A stretch of 61,956 nucleotides of DNA from Meiothermus rufus DSM 22234 (GCF_000423425.1 NZ_AUHY01000012.1:1-61956), one strand, 5' to 3'; positions 9,201 to 16,518 are shown, numbered from the stretch's first letter. Numbers and translations are program-made. The notes: a model not told the origin generated them from the letters alone.

Positions 9201-9361
9201 ACCCCTACGACCTCGAGGCGCTGAGGCTCACGCTCGAGGCCCTGCGTCGCACGGGGAACCACCGGAGCCTGAACCGGCTGTACGAGGAAGCCAGGGCGAG
9301 GGTGCTCGAGGTCGGGGAGGCCTTGCCGGAGCGCTGGCCGGACTTCCTCACCCCGGCTTGA
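6257..9361 (+). CDS. STAND ATPase regulator with C-terminal SARP-type domain
   Basis: 1034 residues, a large cytoplasmic signalling ATPase and probable transcription regulator. The order is a P-loop ATPase with Walker A GEAGIGKS (35-42) and Walker B VILHLEDLHE (~117-126), as in MalT/AfsR-like STAND proteins. Then comes a long helical TPR region (~330-820, Ala/Leu/Glu-rich pairs). From ~829 there is a winged-helix segment starting LRLELLGSMQF, with KRQELLALLL and SALKELIHSVRSRWG, and then a BTAD-like helical end. Placing the DNA-binding and BTAD part at the C-terminus reverses the usual SARP order, which is seen at 17647-20445. A -10-like TACAAT (6237-6242) lies just before the ATG. G+C and CTCGAG content are very high. 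It reads in the same direction as the exported-protein genes downstream and probably controls them (inference). Confidence 0.82.
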   Translation: MDKGSSPGSLVPSRVSERFKPILARWAGLALGLWGEAGIGKSYTARELLQQTPCRSFSLHATVSLPALVQQLGEPPHTAPFPLWAQTLLERLGCGEPLGSEKAASALSALLAALAPVILHLEDLHEAPAERLELVRELARMVSRTRGTALLVTSRVLPPEPFQALRIEPLSFETSRSLLEAELRSGLPKEAVTWIYEQAQGNPLFTLEYLRHLARQGFLWNDGSCWHWRAPLKGETPLTVEALIEQALKEAARGGLEAIIAAKAVLPLGVEEAFWAQVAGVSPETLEREKGRLEAAGVLRNGEFVHPLYREVSLHLLPPPHRQELARRALEALQPHDPEGAAAYIEEAGLEREEALELLGRAAEHARQAGNEVQAARWGARAAGYARGEEQGRMALEAAQVLQHHDLPEAARLVRLALPTPAATAETVRFYAHLLARQGHPPDLEALLEGLPPKLREAVDLPSLAVTTYNIAGNNAKALEVWLAHPRLHADPSPDLLRAAAASALATGQMEMAESLTARGIATADPALRCEFLSIQALTHYHRGEYAAAEATLAQALEILGTLDAPRLRGTVLVNRAAFLRMLGRYDEMGRCLEEALQIRRQAGDAKAYAFALAALAELLVEQGRYGAAEEAVLEAIATLELYGPSRFLANAHSIASLLYRSQDTPIARLLALKHADLALGYARQLGSPRVVRELLFDASLASTGAGQPERGLALAAEAEGLAGAAGDSPHDNFRTRWAKGLALEALGERGAAVQALREALEGAGQLDVAIDEHKLGLELDRLTGDVESARRRLGWFEGHGLTNGANLARRYFPQLAEAAPETPPAALRLELLGSMQFAGAPVRGHKRQELLALLLEARVAGRGEVGRLELLDALYPSEDEERAASALKELIHSVRSRWGASVVVTTPTGYALGATVGSDLEEFLRTGDTRLWRGAYLEGLASFNETVRESAHLALRARAGALLEADPKEAARLGRLLLEADPYDLEALRLTLEALRRTGNHRSLNRLYEEARARVLEVGEALPERWPDFLTPA

Positions 9362-9368
9362 GCAGGTT

Positions 9369-9406
9369 CCGGCAAAACCTGCCCCATTTATGACCACGAT
9401 CTGACC
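9369..9406 (+). repeat. 38-bp intergenic element, copy 1 (with TGACC repeats)
   Basis: Runs from CCGGCAAAACCTGCCCC through ATTTATGACC to the second TGACC. It matches 11726-11763 at 34 of 38 positions by eye. TGACC occurs at 9391-9395 and 9402-9406 (11-bp period), with TGACA at 9414-9418. The upstream part forms an inverted repeat (GCAGGTT...AACCTGC). It starts eight bases after the regulator's stop and precedes a decayed zinc-ribbon gene and a lipoprotein gene. Confidence 0.6.
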
Positions 9407-9434
9407 GGTCCGGTGACACCCTGGTGCAGAGGGG

Positions 9435-9566
9435 GTGGAGGAGCAGGGGTTTTTACCGCATTTGCCTGCGCTGCGGCGGTGGGGCGTGCCTGCCCCCCTG
9501 CCAACACGCCCGGCGGGGGCAGCGTCACGGAGGGAAACTCGCCACGCCCAGCTTCAAGGAGGCAAT
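9435..9566 (+). pseudogene. Decayed zinc-ribbon gene, paralogue of 11801-12037
   Basis: Starts with GTGGAGGAG in the same position after the 38-bp element as the intact zinc-ribbon gene at 11801. After GGGGTTTTT the frame is off by one base. In the shifted frame it reads FYRICLRCGGGAC, against FYRICPRCARAVA in the intact copy. Further Cys residues follow, but the spacing of the zinc-binding pairs is lost. I read it as a broken paralogue that now serves as leader for the lipoprotein at 9567. The resemblance is short, so confidence is moderate. Confidence 0.5.
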
Positions 9567-10952
9567 ATGTCCAGGTTGTGGTTTCTAGTCCTTGGCTTCC
9601 TGTTAATCCTGGCCCTCACCGCTTGTCCTAGCGGGGGAGGTTCGACGCCTACTCTAAAGGTCACCCCGCCCTCGGCTACCGTCACCGCCGGGGGGGCGGC
9701 CATCCCCTTCTCCGCGACCCTGACGGGGGCCTCGGGGACCATCCATTGGAGCCTGAGCCCTGCCAGCGGGAGCGGAACCCTATCCGCCAGTAGCGGCCCC
9801 ACCGTGCAATACACCCCGCCTGCCAGTGTGAGCGCTCAGACCAGCGTTACCCTGGCCGCCACCTCGGGTAGCCTTAGCGCCTCGGCAAGCATCACCATCA
9901 ACCCCGCCCCCGGCCCGGCCTTTAGCGTGGTGGAGACCATCGCAGGCCAGACCGGGGTGCGTGGTGGTGCCGACGGCCCTGGCGCTTCGGCCACCTTCAA
10001 CTACCCCTACGGGGTGGCGGTCACCAAGGCTGCCGGAGCCACCGGCAACGAGGTGATCGTGTACATCGCGGGCCTCAACGACAGCATCCGCTATGCCCAG
10101 GTGGGCTACGCAGGCAACCCGGTGGGCACGGCTATCGGAAAGGGTACGAGCGGTAGCGTAGACGGCGACGCCAACACCGCCCTGGTGCGAGCCCCAAAAG
10201 GCATTGCCATCGGCTACGATTCGCCCGCCTACGAAGCCTACGCCTACTGGACCGAAGACGACTCTTGTGTAGTGCGCAAGCTCACCGCCTACCCGCTTAA
10301 CGGGAACCGCAAAGCCGTCACGGTGGCGGGCAAAGCCTATACCTGCGGAGCTGCCGATGGCACGGGGGCGGCAGCCCGGTTCAACCGACCTCGAGGTGTC
10401 GTGGTCAACACCCGCACCGGCGAGGTCTTCGTGGCGGACACCTCTAACTACACCATCCGGCGCATCTACGGCGACAGCGTGAGCACCATTGCGGGGCTGG
10501 CGGGTCAGCCCGGCAGCGCCGATGGCCCCGGTGCCACTGCACGGTTCTCCAACCCTACAGGGCTGGCCCTGAACCGCCAGGGAGACCTCTTGGTAGCCGA
10601 CGGCTCCAGCGTGCGCAAGATCACCGCCGGGGTGGTGAGCACCCTTGCCGGAAAGCCGGGCGAGCCCGGCTACAAGGACGGCCCCGGCAGCGAGGCCCGC
10701 TTCAACGGGGCTTCGGGCATCGCCGTGGACGAGGTAGGCAACGTCTACGTCTCGGAGACCGGCAACCATACCATCCGCAAGATCACCCCGGAGGGCGTGG
10801 TGAGCACCGTGGCCGGGGTGGCGGGCGTGACCGGAGCCGACGACGGCAGCCTGAGCGTAGCAACCTTCAACACCCCCACCGGGCTGGCCTACTACAACAA
10901 ACAGCTCTTCGTAGCCGACACCTACAACCAGACCATCCGCCGTATTCGCTAA
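9567..10952 (+). CDS. NHL-repeat lipoprotein with Ig-like domain
   Basis: 461 residues. The ATG at 9567 follows AAGGAGG at ideal spacing. The signal (WFLVLGFLLILALTAC) has a lipobox Cys at 20. Residues ~28-115 are an Ig-like beta-sandwich (LKVTPPSATVTAGG ... VQYTPPASVSA), closely related to one in the lipoprotein at 14337. Residues ~130-461 hold about five NHL repeats, each of the form 'VSTIAG..G..G.ADGPG..ARF..P.GLA....G..V.VAD....IRKI', which fold as a beta-propeller. Such propellers usually bind protein or carbohydrate outside the cell. It stands downstream of the regulator and a TGACC-repeat element. Enzyme activity is not indicated. Confidence 0.85.
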   Translation: MSRLWFLVLGFLLILALTACPSGGGSTPTLKVTPPSATVTAGGAAIPFSATLTGASGTIHWSLSPASGSGTLSASSGPTVQYTPPASVSAQTSVTLAATSGSLSASASITINPAPGPAFSVVETIAGQTGVRGGADGPGASATFNYPYGVAVTKAAGATGNEVIVYIAGLNDSIRYAQVGYAGNPVGTAIGKGTSGSVDGDANTALVRAPKGIAIGYDSPAYEAYAYWTEDDSCVVRKLTAYPLNGNRKAVTVAGKAYTCGAADGTGAAARFNRPRGVVVNTRTGEVFVADTSNYTIRRIYGDSVSTIAGLAGQPGSADGPGATARFSNPTGLALNRQGDLLVADGSSVRKITAGVVSTLAGKPGEPGYKDGPGSEARFNGASGIAVDEVGNVYVSETGNHTIRKITPEGVVSTVAGVAGVTGADDGSLSVATFNTPTGLAYYNKQLFVADTYNQTIRRIR

Positions 10953-11009
10953 AGCCCCCAGCGGCAAAAACCACCCCCCGGTCCGTACATCCAGCTCGCA
11001 GGAGGAACC

Positions 11010-11723
11010 ATGCTTGGCTCAAAACTCCGCAGCCTCACAATCATCGCTGCCGCCGGTCTCGCACTGGCCGCAGGCACGACCTATAGCATCGTGGTCAACG
11101 GGCAAGTGGCCACCGATAAGGCCATCGTGGTGAACGGCAAGACCTATGTGCCGCTCTCGGTGCTCAAGGAGCTGGGGGTGGCCTACAGCCTCAAGGGCAA
11201 CACCCTGACCCTCGGCAAGGCCGCCGCCAACCAGACCCCCGGCGGGGCCGAGCAGCGGGCAAGCCTCGAGGGCTGCCTGGGCGAGACCCTCTTCAACGGC
11301 GTCTGGCGCTTTAAGGTCACGAAGGTCGAGCCCATCGTGAAGGATGCCGGGACGCCCATCGAGACCCCCGGCTGGGGCGTGACGGTGGAGCTGCGCAGCG
11401 GGGCTAAGGCGAACGTCCAGCCGGTCTTCACCGGCGCCCGCGACCAGGGCATCCAGATCGCCTTCGCCGACGCACAGACCCTCACCGCCGACGCCCTGGA
11501 CGTGCAGAAGCTCACCTACGCCAACCTCCCGCCGGGCGGGGTCGTCACCCACCAGCTCAAGTTCTGGTACGCCTACGACACCCCCAAAGAGCAGATCCGG
11601 CCACCCGCCAAGCTGCTGTTCGAGATCAACCCCAAAGGCTTCGAGAACAGCATCCGGGCCAGCGGGGCGGGCTACACCACCCCTACCCCCAGCTTCCGGG
11701 TGCGGCTCGACTGCCAGAAGTAG
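11010..11723 (+). CDS. Exported protein with copper-amine-oxidase N-like domain
   Basis: 237 residues, preceded by AGGAGG. The N-terminus is a signal peptide (LTIIAAAGLALAAG) without a lipobox. Residues ~25-75 match the small 'copper amine oxidase N-terminal' stalk domain: YSIVVNGQVATDKAIVVNGKTYVPLSVLKELGVAYSL..NTLTL. This is a common extracellular binding module that does not imply oxidase activity. The remaining ~150 residues form a beta-rich domain with two Cys (C93 and C235 by my count) and no family I know. It lies 57 bases after the NHL lipoprotein on the same strand and ends just before the second 38-bp element. Confidence 0.75.
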   Translation: MLGSKLRSLTIIAAAGLALAAGTTYSIVVNGQVATDKAIVVNGKTYVPLSVLKELGVAYSLKGNTLTLGKAAANQTPGGAEQRASLEGCLGETLFNGVWRFKVTKVEPIVKDAGTPIETPGWGVTVELRSGAKANVQPVFTGARDQGIQIAFADAQTLTADALDVQKLTYANLPPGGVVTHQLKFWYAYDTPKEQIRPPAKLLFEINPKGFENSIRASGAGYTTPTPSFRVRLDCQK

Positions 11724-11725
11724 GA

Positions 11726-11763
11726 CCGGCAAAACCCGCCCCATTTATGACCGTCATCTGACC
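11726..11763 (+). repeat. 38-bp intergenic element, copy 2 (with TGACC repeats)
   Basis: Matches 9369-9406 at 34 of 38 positions. TGACC is at 11748-11752 and 11759-11763, 11 bp apart, 38 bases before the GTG of the zinc-ribbon gene. The element sits in the only real gap of this gene run, so it probably contains or adjoins the promoter for 11801-15737. Confidence 0.6.
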
Positions 11764-11800
11764 AGCCTGGCGGCAATCTCGAGCAAAGGGGGGTAGACGT

Positions 11801-12037
11801 GTGGAAGACGATCCGGGGATTTTTTATCGCATCTGCCCACGCTGTGCCCGTGCGGTTGCGATGAGCTCGAGCGAGCGCTACTGCATCAACGACGGCGTGC
11901 GCATGCTCGAGGCCTGTCCCGGTTGCGGGGCCCGGATCACCTCGCCCTACGCCCGCTTTTGCGGAAGGTGCGGGCGGGAATTCCGCCTCGAAGCCCGGGC
12001 GTTTGAGGACAAGGCAAGGCAAGGAGGATTGGGATGA
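11801..12037 (+). CDS. Small zinc-ribbon protein
   Basis: 78 residues from a GTG preceded by AAGGGGGG. Cys pairs are visible at CPRC, YC, CPGC and FCGRCG, enough for two zinc ribbons of rubredoxin-like or double-zinc-ribbon type. It is predicted to be cytoplasmic since there is no signal peptide. Its stop overlaps the start of the next gene (ATGA at 12034-12037), so the two are probably translationally coupled. A decayed copy stands in the equivalent place before the NHL lipoprotein. Its role could be regulatory or chaperone-like. Nothing in the sequence decides this. Confidence 0.7.
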   Translation: MEDDPGIFYRICPRCARAVAMSSSERYCINDGVRMLEACPGCGARITSPYARFCGRCGREFRLEARAFEDKARQGGLG

Positions 12038-14322
12038 GGCATTGGTTCGTGAGCGTATTGGTGTTGGCGGGCCTGCTCGGGGCGTGCGGCCCCAGGGACT
12101 CGGGCGGCGGTAACTCGGTGGTGATCAAGGCCGCCGAGGGCGGGGTGGTCGAAGCGGGCGGGGCTAAGCTCACGATCCCGCCGGGGGTGCTGAGCCGGGA
12201 CAGCCGGGTGAGCCTCGAGCTCAAGGCCAAGCCCAGCGAGCCCCAGGACAACCCCCTCAAGGCGGCCGGGCCGCAGGTGGGCCTCGACCTCGGCGGGGCC
12301 AGCCTCAACGCCCCGGCCACGCTCGAGCTGCCCACCGACCCCGGCAGCCCCGAGGGCAGCGTGGTGGTGCTGGAGACCGTCGCCGACCCCGAGCCGGACG
12401 GCCCCCGCCTGTGGGTGCACGCGGCCACGCCGGTAGGCGCCGGCGCGGCGGGGGTTTCGGGGCAGACGGTGCCCGCCAAGGTGGCCTACGCGGTGCGCCG
12501 GGTGGGGCTGTACACCGCCTACGTGGTGCCCAAGCCCAAGCCCCAGGAGGGGGGCGTGCGCTCGCTGCAGGTGCCCTTCTACTACCAGGCGGGCCTGCCG
12601 TGGTGCACCCCGACCTCGCTTTCGATGGTGATCAACTACCACCGGCCGCAGCCGGCCCTGGCCGCCAACCCCAAGTCCCCCGGGGGCTTCGCCAGCAACT
12701 ACGGCCTGGCCAGCCTGATCAAGCAGTCGCCCAGCAGCGGCGCGGGCGCGGGGAGCATCCTCAAGGCCGCCGGGATCCCCGAGAGCGCTTACAGCTACCT
12801 GCGCTGGGACGCCGAGCTCATCCCCAGCGACAACACCTCCGGCGGCTCCAACGCCTTCACCGCCTACGTCGCCATCGCGACCACCGGCTTCTTCGGCCTC
12901 TTCCCGGCCAAGCCGGTGTGGACCGCCTCCGACCGCCTGTGGCACGCCTTCGTCCTCACCGGGGTGACCGCCGACGGCGTCTACATCGCCGACTCCAACG
13001 CCCGCCCCAACAGCGACTGGAATGGCACCCACCCCTCCATGACCTGGAAGGCCTTCCGCGAAGCCAACTGCACGCTCAAAGACCCGAGCGATCCCTCCAA
13101 GGGCTGTGCCGACTCGGGCGACGCGGCCCAGCCCGACCTCTACACCCTGATCTTCTACAGTGCCCCCAAGCCCGAGAGCGAGCGGCGCGGCTCCATCGAG
13201 CTCTCCCACGGTGACACCCTCTACTTCGGCGGCGTGGGCATCCCCTACCCGGCCTCACTCATCTTCCGCAACCCGAGCGGCCAGGAGATCTCGCGCTGGA
13301 AGTGGGACGGAACCTACCCCAACGGCTACTACTACAGCGACGAGGCCACCACCCTCCCCACCTTCCCCTACGGCCACAACCTGGTGCAAGACAACGAGTT
13401 CCGCTACCTCATCTACCGCTCCAGCCGCATGGCGGTGAGCTTCAACGTGGTCAACGTGACCAACGTGGCGCTGGGCTTCGAGATCGAGGCCAGGCTCTAC
13501 GTGAGTGGGAGCCTGAAGGCCCAGAAGTTCGCCAACGTGAGCGTGGAGGCTTACAACCTCGAGCCCGTGAACCTCGACTTCGGCAACCTGGCGGGCGTGG
13601 TGGGGACAATAGGCGGGCCCACCCCGGCACGGCTGGAGCTCAAGCTGCGCCAGGGCGGCACCTTGCAGGACGTCAAACACATCGCCTTCAAGCTGGCCCC
13701 CGACCCCACTGACCTGCCCAAGGTGCGCATCCTGGTGCCCAGTGTCCCCACCACCTTGCTCAAGGGCGAGCCCTTCACCTTCCGGGGCGAGGGCTTCGAC
13801 GCCCACACCCTGCCCGATGGTCGCGCCCGCCTGGCCTGGTTCGAGGGCGCTAGCCCCCTGGGCGACGGCGCCCAGTACACCCTCACCCCCACCGCCGCCG
13901 GCTCGCGCACCCTGACCCTGGTGGCCACCGGCGAGTACGGCCTGCAAGCCGCCACCTCGGCCACCGTCAACGTCATCGACCCTACCCGCACCCCTGGCGA
14001 GATCGTGATCGTGGAGCCGAAGAACGGCGCCGAGTACTGGAGCCCCGACACCAACCAGCCCATGGTCGACGTGCCGCTGGTGGGTTACGCCACCTACTCC
14101 AACGGCGCGGCGGTGCCCGGCGAGCGGCTGGTGTGGAGCGCCCAGGCCCAGGGCGGCACCGAGGTGGAGGTGGGGCGGGGCTCGAGCCTCAACGTGCGCC
14201 TGGTGGGCGGCCGCAACTACAAGCTGCCCTACACCATCCGCCTCACCGTGCTCAGCGACAGCGGGCAGCCCATCGGCAGCAAGACCGTGACCATCACCGC
14301 CGGCTACACCTACGTCGGCTAG
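12034..14322 (+). CDS. Lipoprotein with ZU5-like and C39-type peptidase domains
   Basis: 762 residues with lipobox LLGAC (Cys ~19). Residues ~30-80 are a ZU5-like module (AAEGGVVEAGGAKLTIPPGVL), the same kind as in the truncated lipoprotein at 16315. Residues ~185-390 look like a C39/papain-like cysteine peptidase: VPFYYQAGLPWCTPTSLSMV supplies the Cys, LWHAFVLTGVTADGVYIADSN the His and the Asp/Asn. C39-like domains cleave leader peptides or act as envelope peptidases. The rest is beta-rich, with Ig-like segments near 590-680 and 690-762. Four extra Cys lie around the peptidase end (NCTLKDPSDPSKGC). Cleavage activity is inferred from the Cys-His pair only. Confidence 0.78.
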   Translation: MRHWFVSVLVLAGLLGACGPRDSGGGNSVVIKAAEGGVVEAGGAKLTIPPGVLSRDSRVSLELKAKPSEPQDNPLKAAGPQVGLDLGGASLNAPATLELPTDPGSPEGSVVVLETVADPEPDGPRLWVHAATPVGAGAAGVSGQTVPAKVAYAVRRVGLYTAYVVPKPKPQEGGVRSLQVPFYYQAGLPWCTPTSLSMVINYHRPQPALAANPKSPGGFASNYGLASLIKQSPSSGAGAGSILKAAGIPESAYSYLRWDAELIPSDNTSGGSNAFTAYVAIATTGFFGLFPAKPVWTASDRLWHAFVLTGVTADGVYIADSNARPNSDWNGTHPSMTWKAFREANCTLKDPSDPSKGCADSGDAAQPDLYTLIFYSAPKPESERRGSIELSHGDTLYFGGVGIPYPASLIFRNPSGQEISRWKWDGTYPNGYYYSDEATTLPTFPYGHNLVQDNEFRYLIYRSSRMAVSFNVVNVTNVALGFEIEARLYVSGSLKAQKFANVSVEAYNLEPVNLDFGNLAGVVGTIGGPTPARLELKLRQGGTLQDVKHIAFKLAPDPTDLPKVRILVPSVPTTLLKGEPFTFRGEGFDAHTLPDGRARLAWFEGASPLGDGAQYTLTPTAAGSRTLTLVATGEYGLQAATSATVNVIDPTRTPGEIVIVEPKNGAEYWSPDTNQPMVDVPLVGYATYSNGAAVPGERLVWSAQAQGGTEVEVGRGSSLNVRLVGGRNYKLPYTIRLTVLSDSGQPIGSKTVTITAGYTYVG

Positions 14323-14336
14323 GGAGGGAAGAGGCC

Positions 14337-15737
14337 ATGACCCGCACCTGGATCGTTCTCCTGGGCCTGCTGCTGGCGGCCTGCAACACCAGCACCCCGG
14401 CCGGCCCGCCCAAGATCAACGGCTTCACCGCCACGCCCGCCAGCCTGCCCAGCGGCGGAGGAAGCGTGACGCTGGAGTGGGACGTCACCGGCGCGAGCAG
14501 CCTCGACATCAGCGGGGTGGGCAGCGTGACCCCCGCCGACAGGGGCAGCAAGACCGTCAACGTGACCGCCAGCCGGACCTTCACCCTCACCGCGACCAAC
14601 AGTGCCGGGAGCGTGAGCAAGGACGCCTCGGTGACGGTGGCCCCCGCGCCTTCCATCAGCGTCACGCCCGCCTCGAGCGCCTTCGTGGCCGGCGACCCCG
14701 GCGGCAGCTTCGACGCGGTGGTGACGGGCTCGAGCGCCGCGGTGAAGTGGTCGCTGGAGGGCCCGGGGAGCCTGAGCTCGACCACCGGCCCCAGCGTGAT
14801 CTACACACCTCCTGCCACCCTCAGCGTCCTGACCACCGCCACCCTCACCGCCGCGCTCGAGGGCACCGGCCTGAGCGCCAAGGCCACCATCAGCGTGGCC
14901 CCCGCTGTGCTCAGCAGAGGGGTGCTGTTCTACAAGGCCGATGGTTCGGGAGCACTGGGAACCCTGGATAGCGCCGGGGCCTACACCCCGGTCAGGAGCT
15001 ACGCCGCCGGGGAGCTGCCCGCCGGGGTCAGCCACTTTGGCAAGCCTTACGAGCTGTACGAGCTGTTGTACAACTCCACCGACGGCTCAGGAGCGCTGGG
15101 TAGCTTCGACGGGACAGGCGTCTTCCGCAAGCTGCGCGCCTACGCCACCGGGGAACTGCCGGCCGCCCAGGATCAGATGGTGAGCCTGAACGACCGCCTG
15201 GTGTTCTACAAGGCTTCCACCGGAACCACCCTCTGCGGCAGCTACGGCCCCGACTACGGCTTCAGCAACCCCGTGACCCAGGCCGGCTACTCCAAGGACT
15301 GGAACCTCGTCGTGCGGGTCAACGACGCCAACGGGGTGTTCTTCTACAAGCAGCCCACCGGCACCGGGGGCTACGGGACCTACGACGCGGCCTGCAAGTG
15401 GTCGTACGTCTACTCCAATTACAGCCTCAGCACCAACTGGAGCCACATCCTGCGCACCCCGGGCGGGGTCTTGTTCTACCGCCAGAGCGACGGGATCGGC
15501 GCGCTGGTCACCTTCGCCGCCAACGGGGCGCCGACCCAGACCGGCACCTACGTCTCGGGGCAACTGGCCAAGGGCTGGGAGCAGGTGGTCAGCACCCCGG
15601 CCGGGGTGCTCTTCTACAAGGCCGACGGCTCGGGCGAGCTCGGCACCTTCAGCGGCAATACCTACACCAAGCTCAAGGCCTATGCCGCCGGGGAACTGCC
15701 TGCTGGGGCAGCGCTGGTGGTGCCGGTAGGAAAATAA
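14337..15737 (+). CDS. Lipoprotein with Ig-like domains and six tectonin-like repeats
   Basis: 466 residues. The signal ends in the lipobox LLAAC. Two Ig-like domains follow (~25-105 and ~108-195). The second is the same type as in the NHL lipoprotein at 9567 (both contain a YTPPA strand). From ~200 to the end there are six repeats of about 40 residues, with the core 'GVLFYKADGSG.LGTF...Y..L..YA.GELPAG'. The first and last are nearly identical and the middle ones diverged. Such repeats form tachylectin/tectonin-type propellers that bind sugars. It starts 14 bases after the C39 lipoprotein stop, so it belongs to the same transcript. A short hairpin (15738-15752) follows the stop. Confidence 0.8.
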   Translation: MTRTWIVLLGLLLAACNTSTPAGPPKINGFTATPASLPSGGGSVTLEWDVTGASSLDISGVGSVTPADRGSKTVNVTASRTFTLTATNSAGSVSKDASVTVAPAPSISVTPASSAFVAGDPGGSFDAVVTGSSAAVKWSLEGPGSLSSTTGPSVIYTPPATLSVLTTATLTAALEGTGLSAKATISVAPAVLSRGVLFYKADGSGALGTLDSAGAYTPVRSYAAGELPAGVSHFGKPYELYELLYNSTDGSGALGSFDGTGVFRKLRAYATGELPAAQDQMVSLNDRLVFYKASTGTTLCGSYGPDYGFSNPVTQAGYSKDWNLVVRVNDANGVFFYKQPTGTGGYGTYDAACKWSYVYSNYSLSTNWSHILRTPGGVLFYRQSDGIGALVTFAANGAPTQTGTYVSGQLAKGWEQVVSTPAGVLFYKADGSGELGTFSGNTYTKLKAYAAGELPAGAALVVPVGK

Positions 15738-15930
15738 ACTTCCTGCGGAAGTCGCTGCCTCTGACCATACGCAAGCAAAGCTGTTTGCTGGCTTCAGCAC
15801 GGACTTACGCTCGACACAGTGAAGAGCCGCGGCCCTTGGAAAGCCGGTACTCGGGGGCCTCAGGCAAAGGGCAACCAGGGGTTGGAGGTACTTAATCCAC
15901 GATGCCCTGTTTTCGCGGCATTCTGTAGCC

Positions 15931-16518
15931 ATGCGGTTGCTGCTGGTTTTGGGGATGGCGCTGGCCCAGGGGGCCCCTCGAGGCAGGTTCGTGGATGTGC
16001 CGCCGTGCCACTGGGCGGCGGAGGCGGTGCGGGTGCTGGCTGCCAGGGGGTTGTTTCAGGGGTATCCAGCCACCGCGCGCGAGCTGGCGGAAAACGCCCT
16101 GCGGCAGGTCTTCGAGGGGCTGAGGTGCGGCGAGACGAGCTGGAGCTTGGAGTTCCTCGAGGGCGCTCCTCCCAGCTTCGGAGCCGCGCCCAGGATTGAC
16201 GGCTTCGAGCTGAGGGGCCTGCAAACGCGGCTCAGCGGCGACCGGGGCACGATCGCTTTCGAGGTAGTCGTTTCCCAAGAGGGCGTGGTCTACACCCGCC
16301 GGGGGACGGCCCGACTAGTCTTCGTCCAGCAGGGCTGGAAAGTGCTCTACGAGGCTGTCCACGGCTCCGGGTGGAACGCTCAGGGTGAGCACCCCATCCG
16401 CCGAAGCCAGGCTGCCCCCTTCGGGCCCGATGGTGGCCGTCACCGGATCGCCGGTGGGGGTGCCTTTGAGGGTGGGTTCCGGCGCCACCGGCCTCGAGCC
16501 CCCGCTACAGGCCCCTAA
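15931..16518 (+). CDS. Exported SLH-like protein with displaced C-terminus
   Basis: Starts at an ATG followed by a short signal (LLLVLGMALAQG). RFVDVPPCHWAAEAVRVLAARGLFQGYP is a single S-layer-homology-like motif, the type that anchors Thermus-group outer-membrane proteins to secondary cell-wall polymer. A ~100-residue domain follows, ending VFVQQGWKVLYEAV near 16350. Beyond that the frame simply runs through the reverse complement of the lipoprotein gene 16315-16563 (low-complexity Arg/Gly/His-rich residues up to 16518). I take the true gene as 15931 to ~16350, with its natural end lost at a junction. There is no gene in the 193 bases before it. Confidence 0.6.
   Translation: MRLLLVLGMALAQGAPRGRFVDVPPCHWAAEAVRVLAARGLFQGYPATARELAENALRQVFEGLRCGETSWSLEFLEGAPPSFGAAPRIDGFELRGLQTRLSGDRGTIAFEVVVSQEGVVYTRRGTARLVFVQQGWKVLYEAVHGSGWNAQGEHPIRRSQAAPFGPDGGRHRIAGGGAFEGGFRRHRPRAPATGP

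Noticed and set aside
6866-9397. An 843-codon open frame on the minus strand opposite the BTAD regulator
   Set aside because: It exists because the plus-strand gene has G/C at nearly every third codon position. The product is Gly/Gln/Arg-rich without any domain, whereas the plus strand gives clear ATPase motifs.
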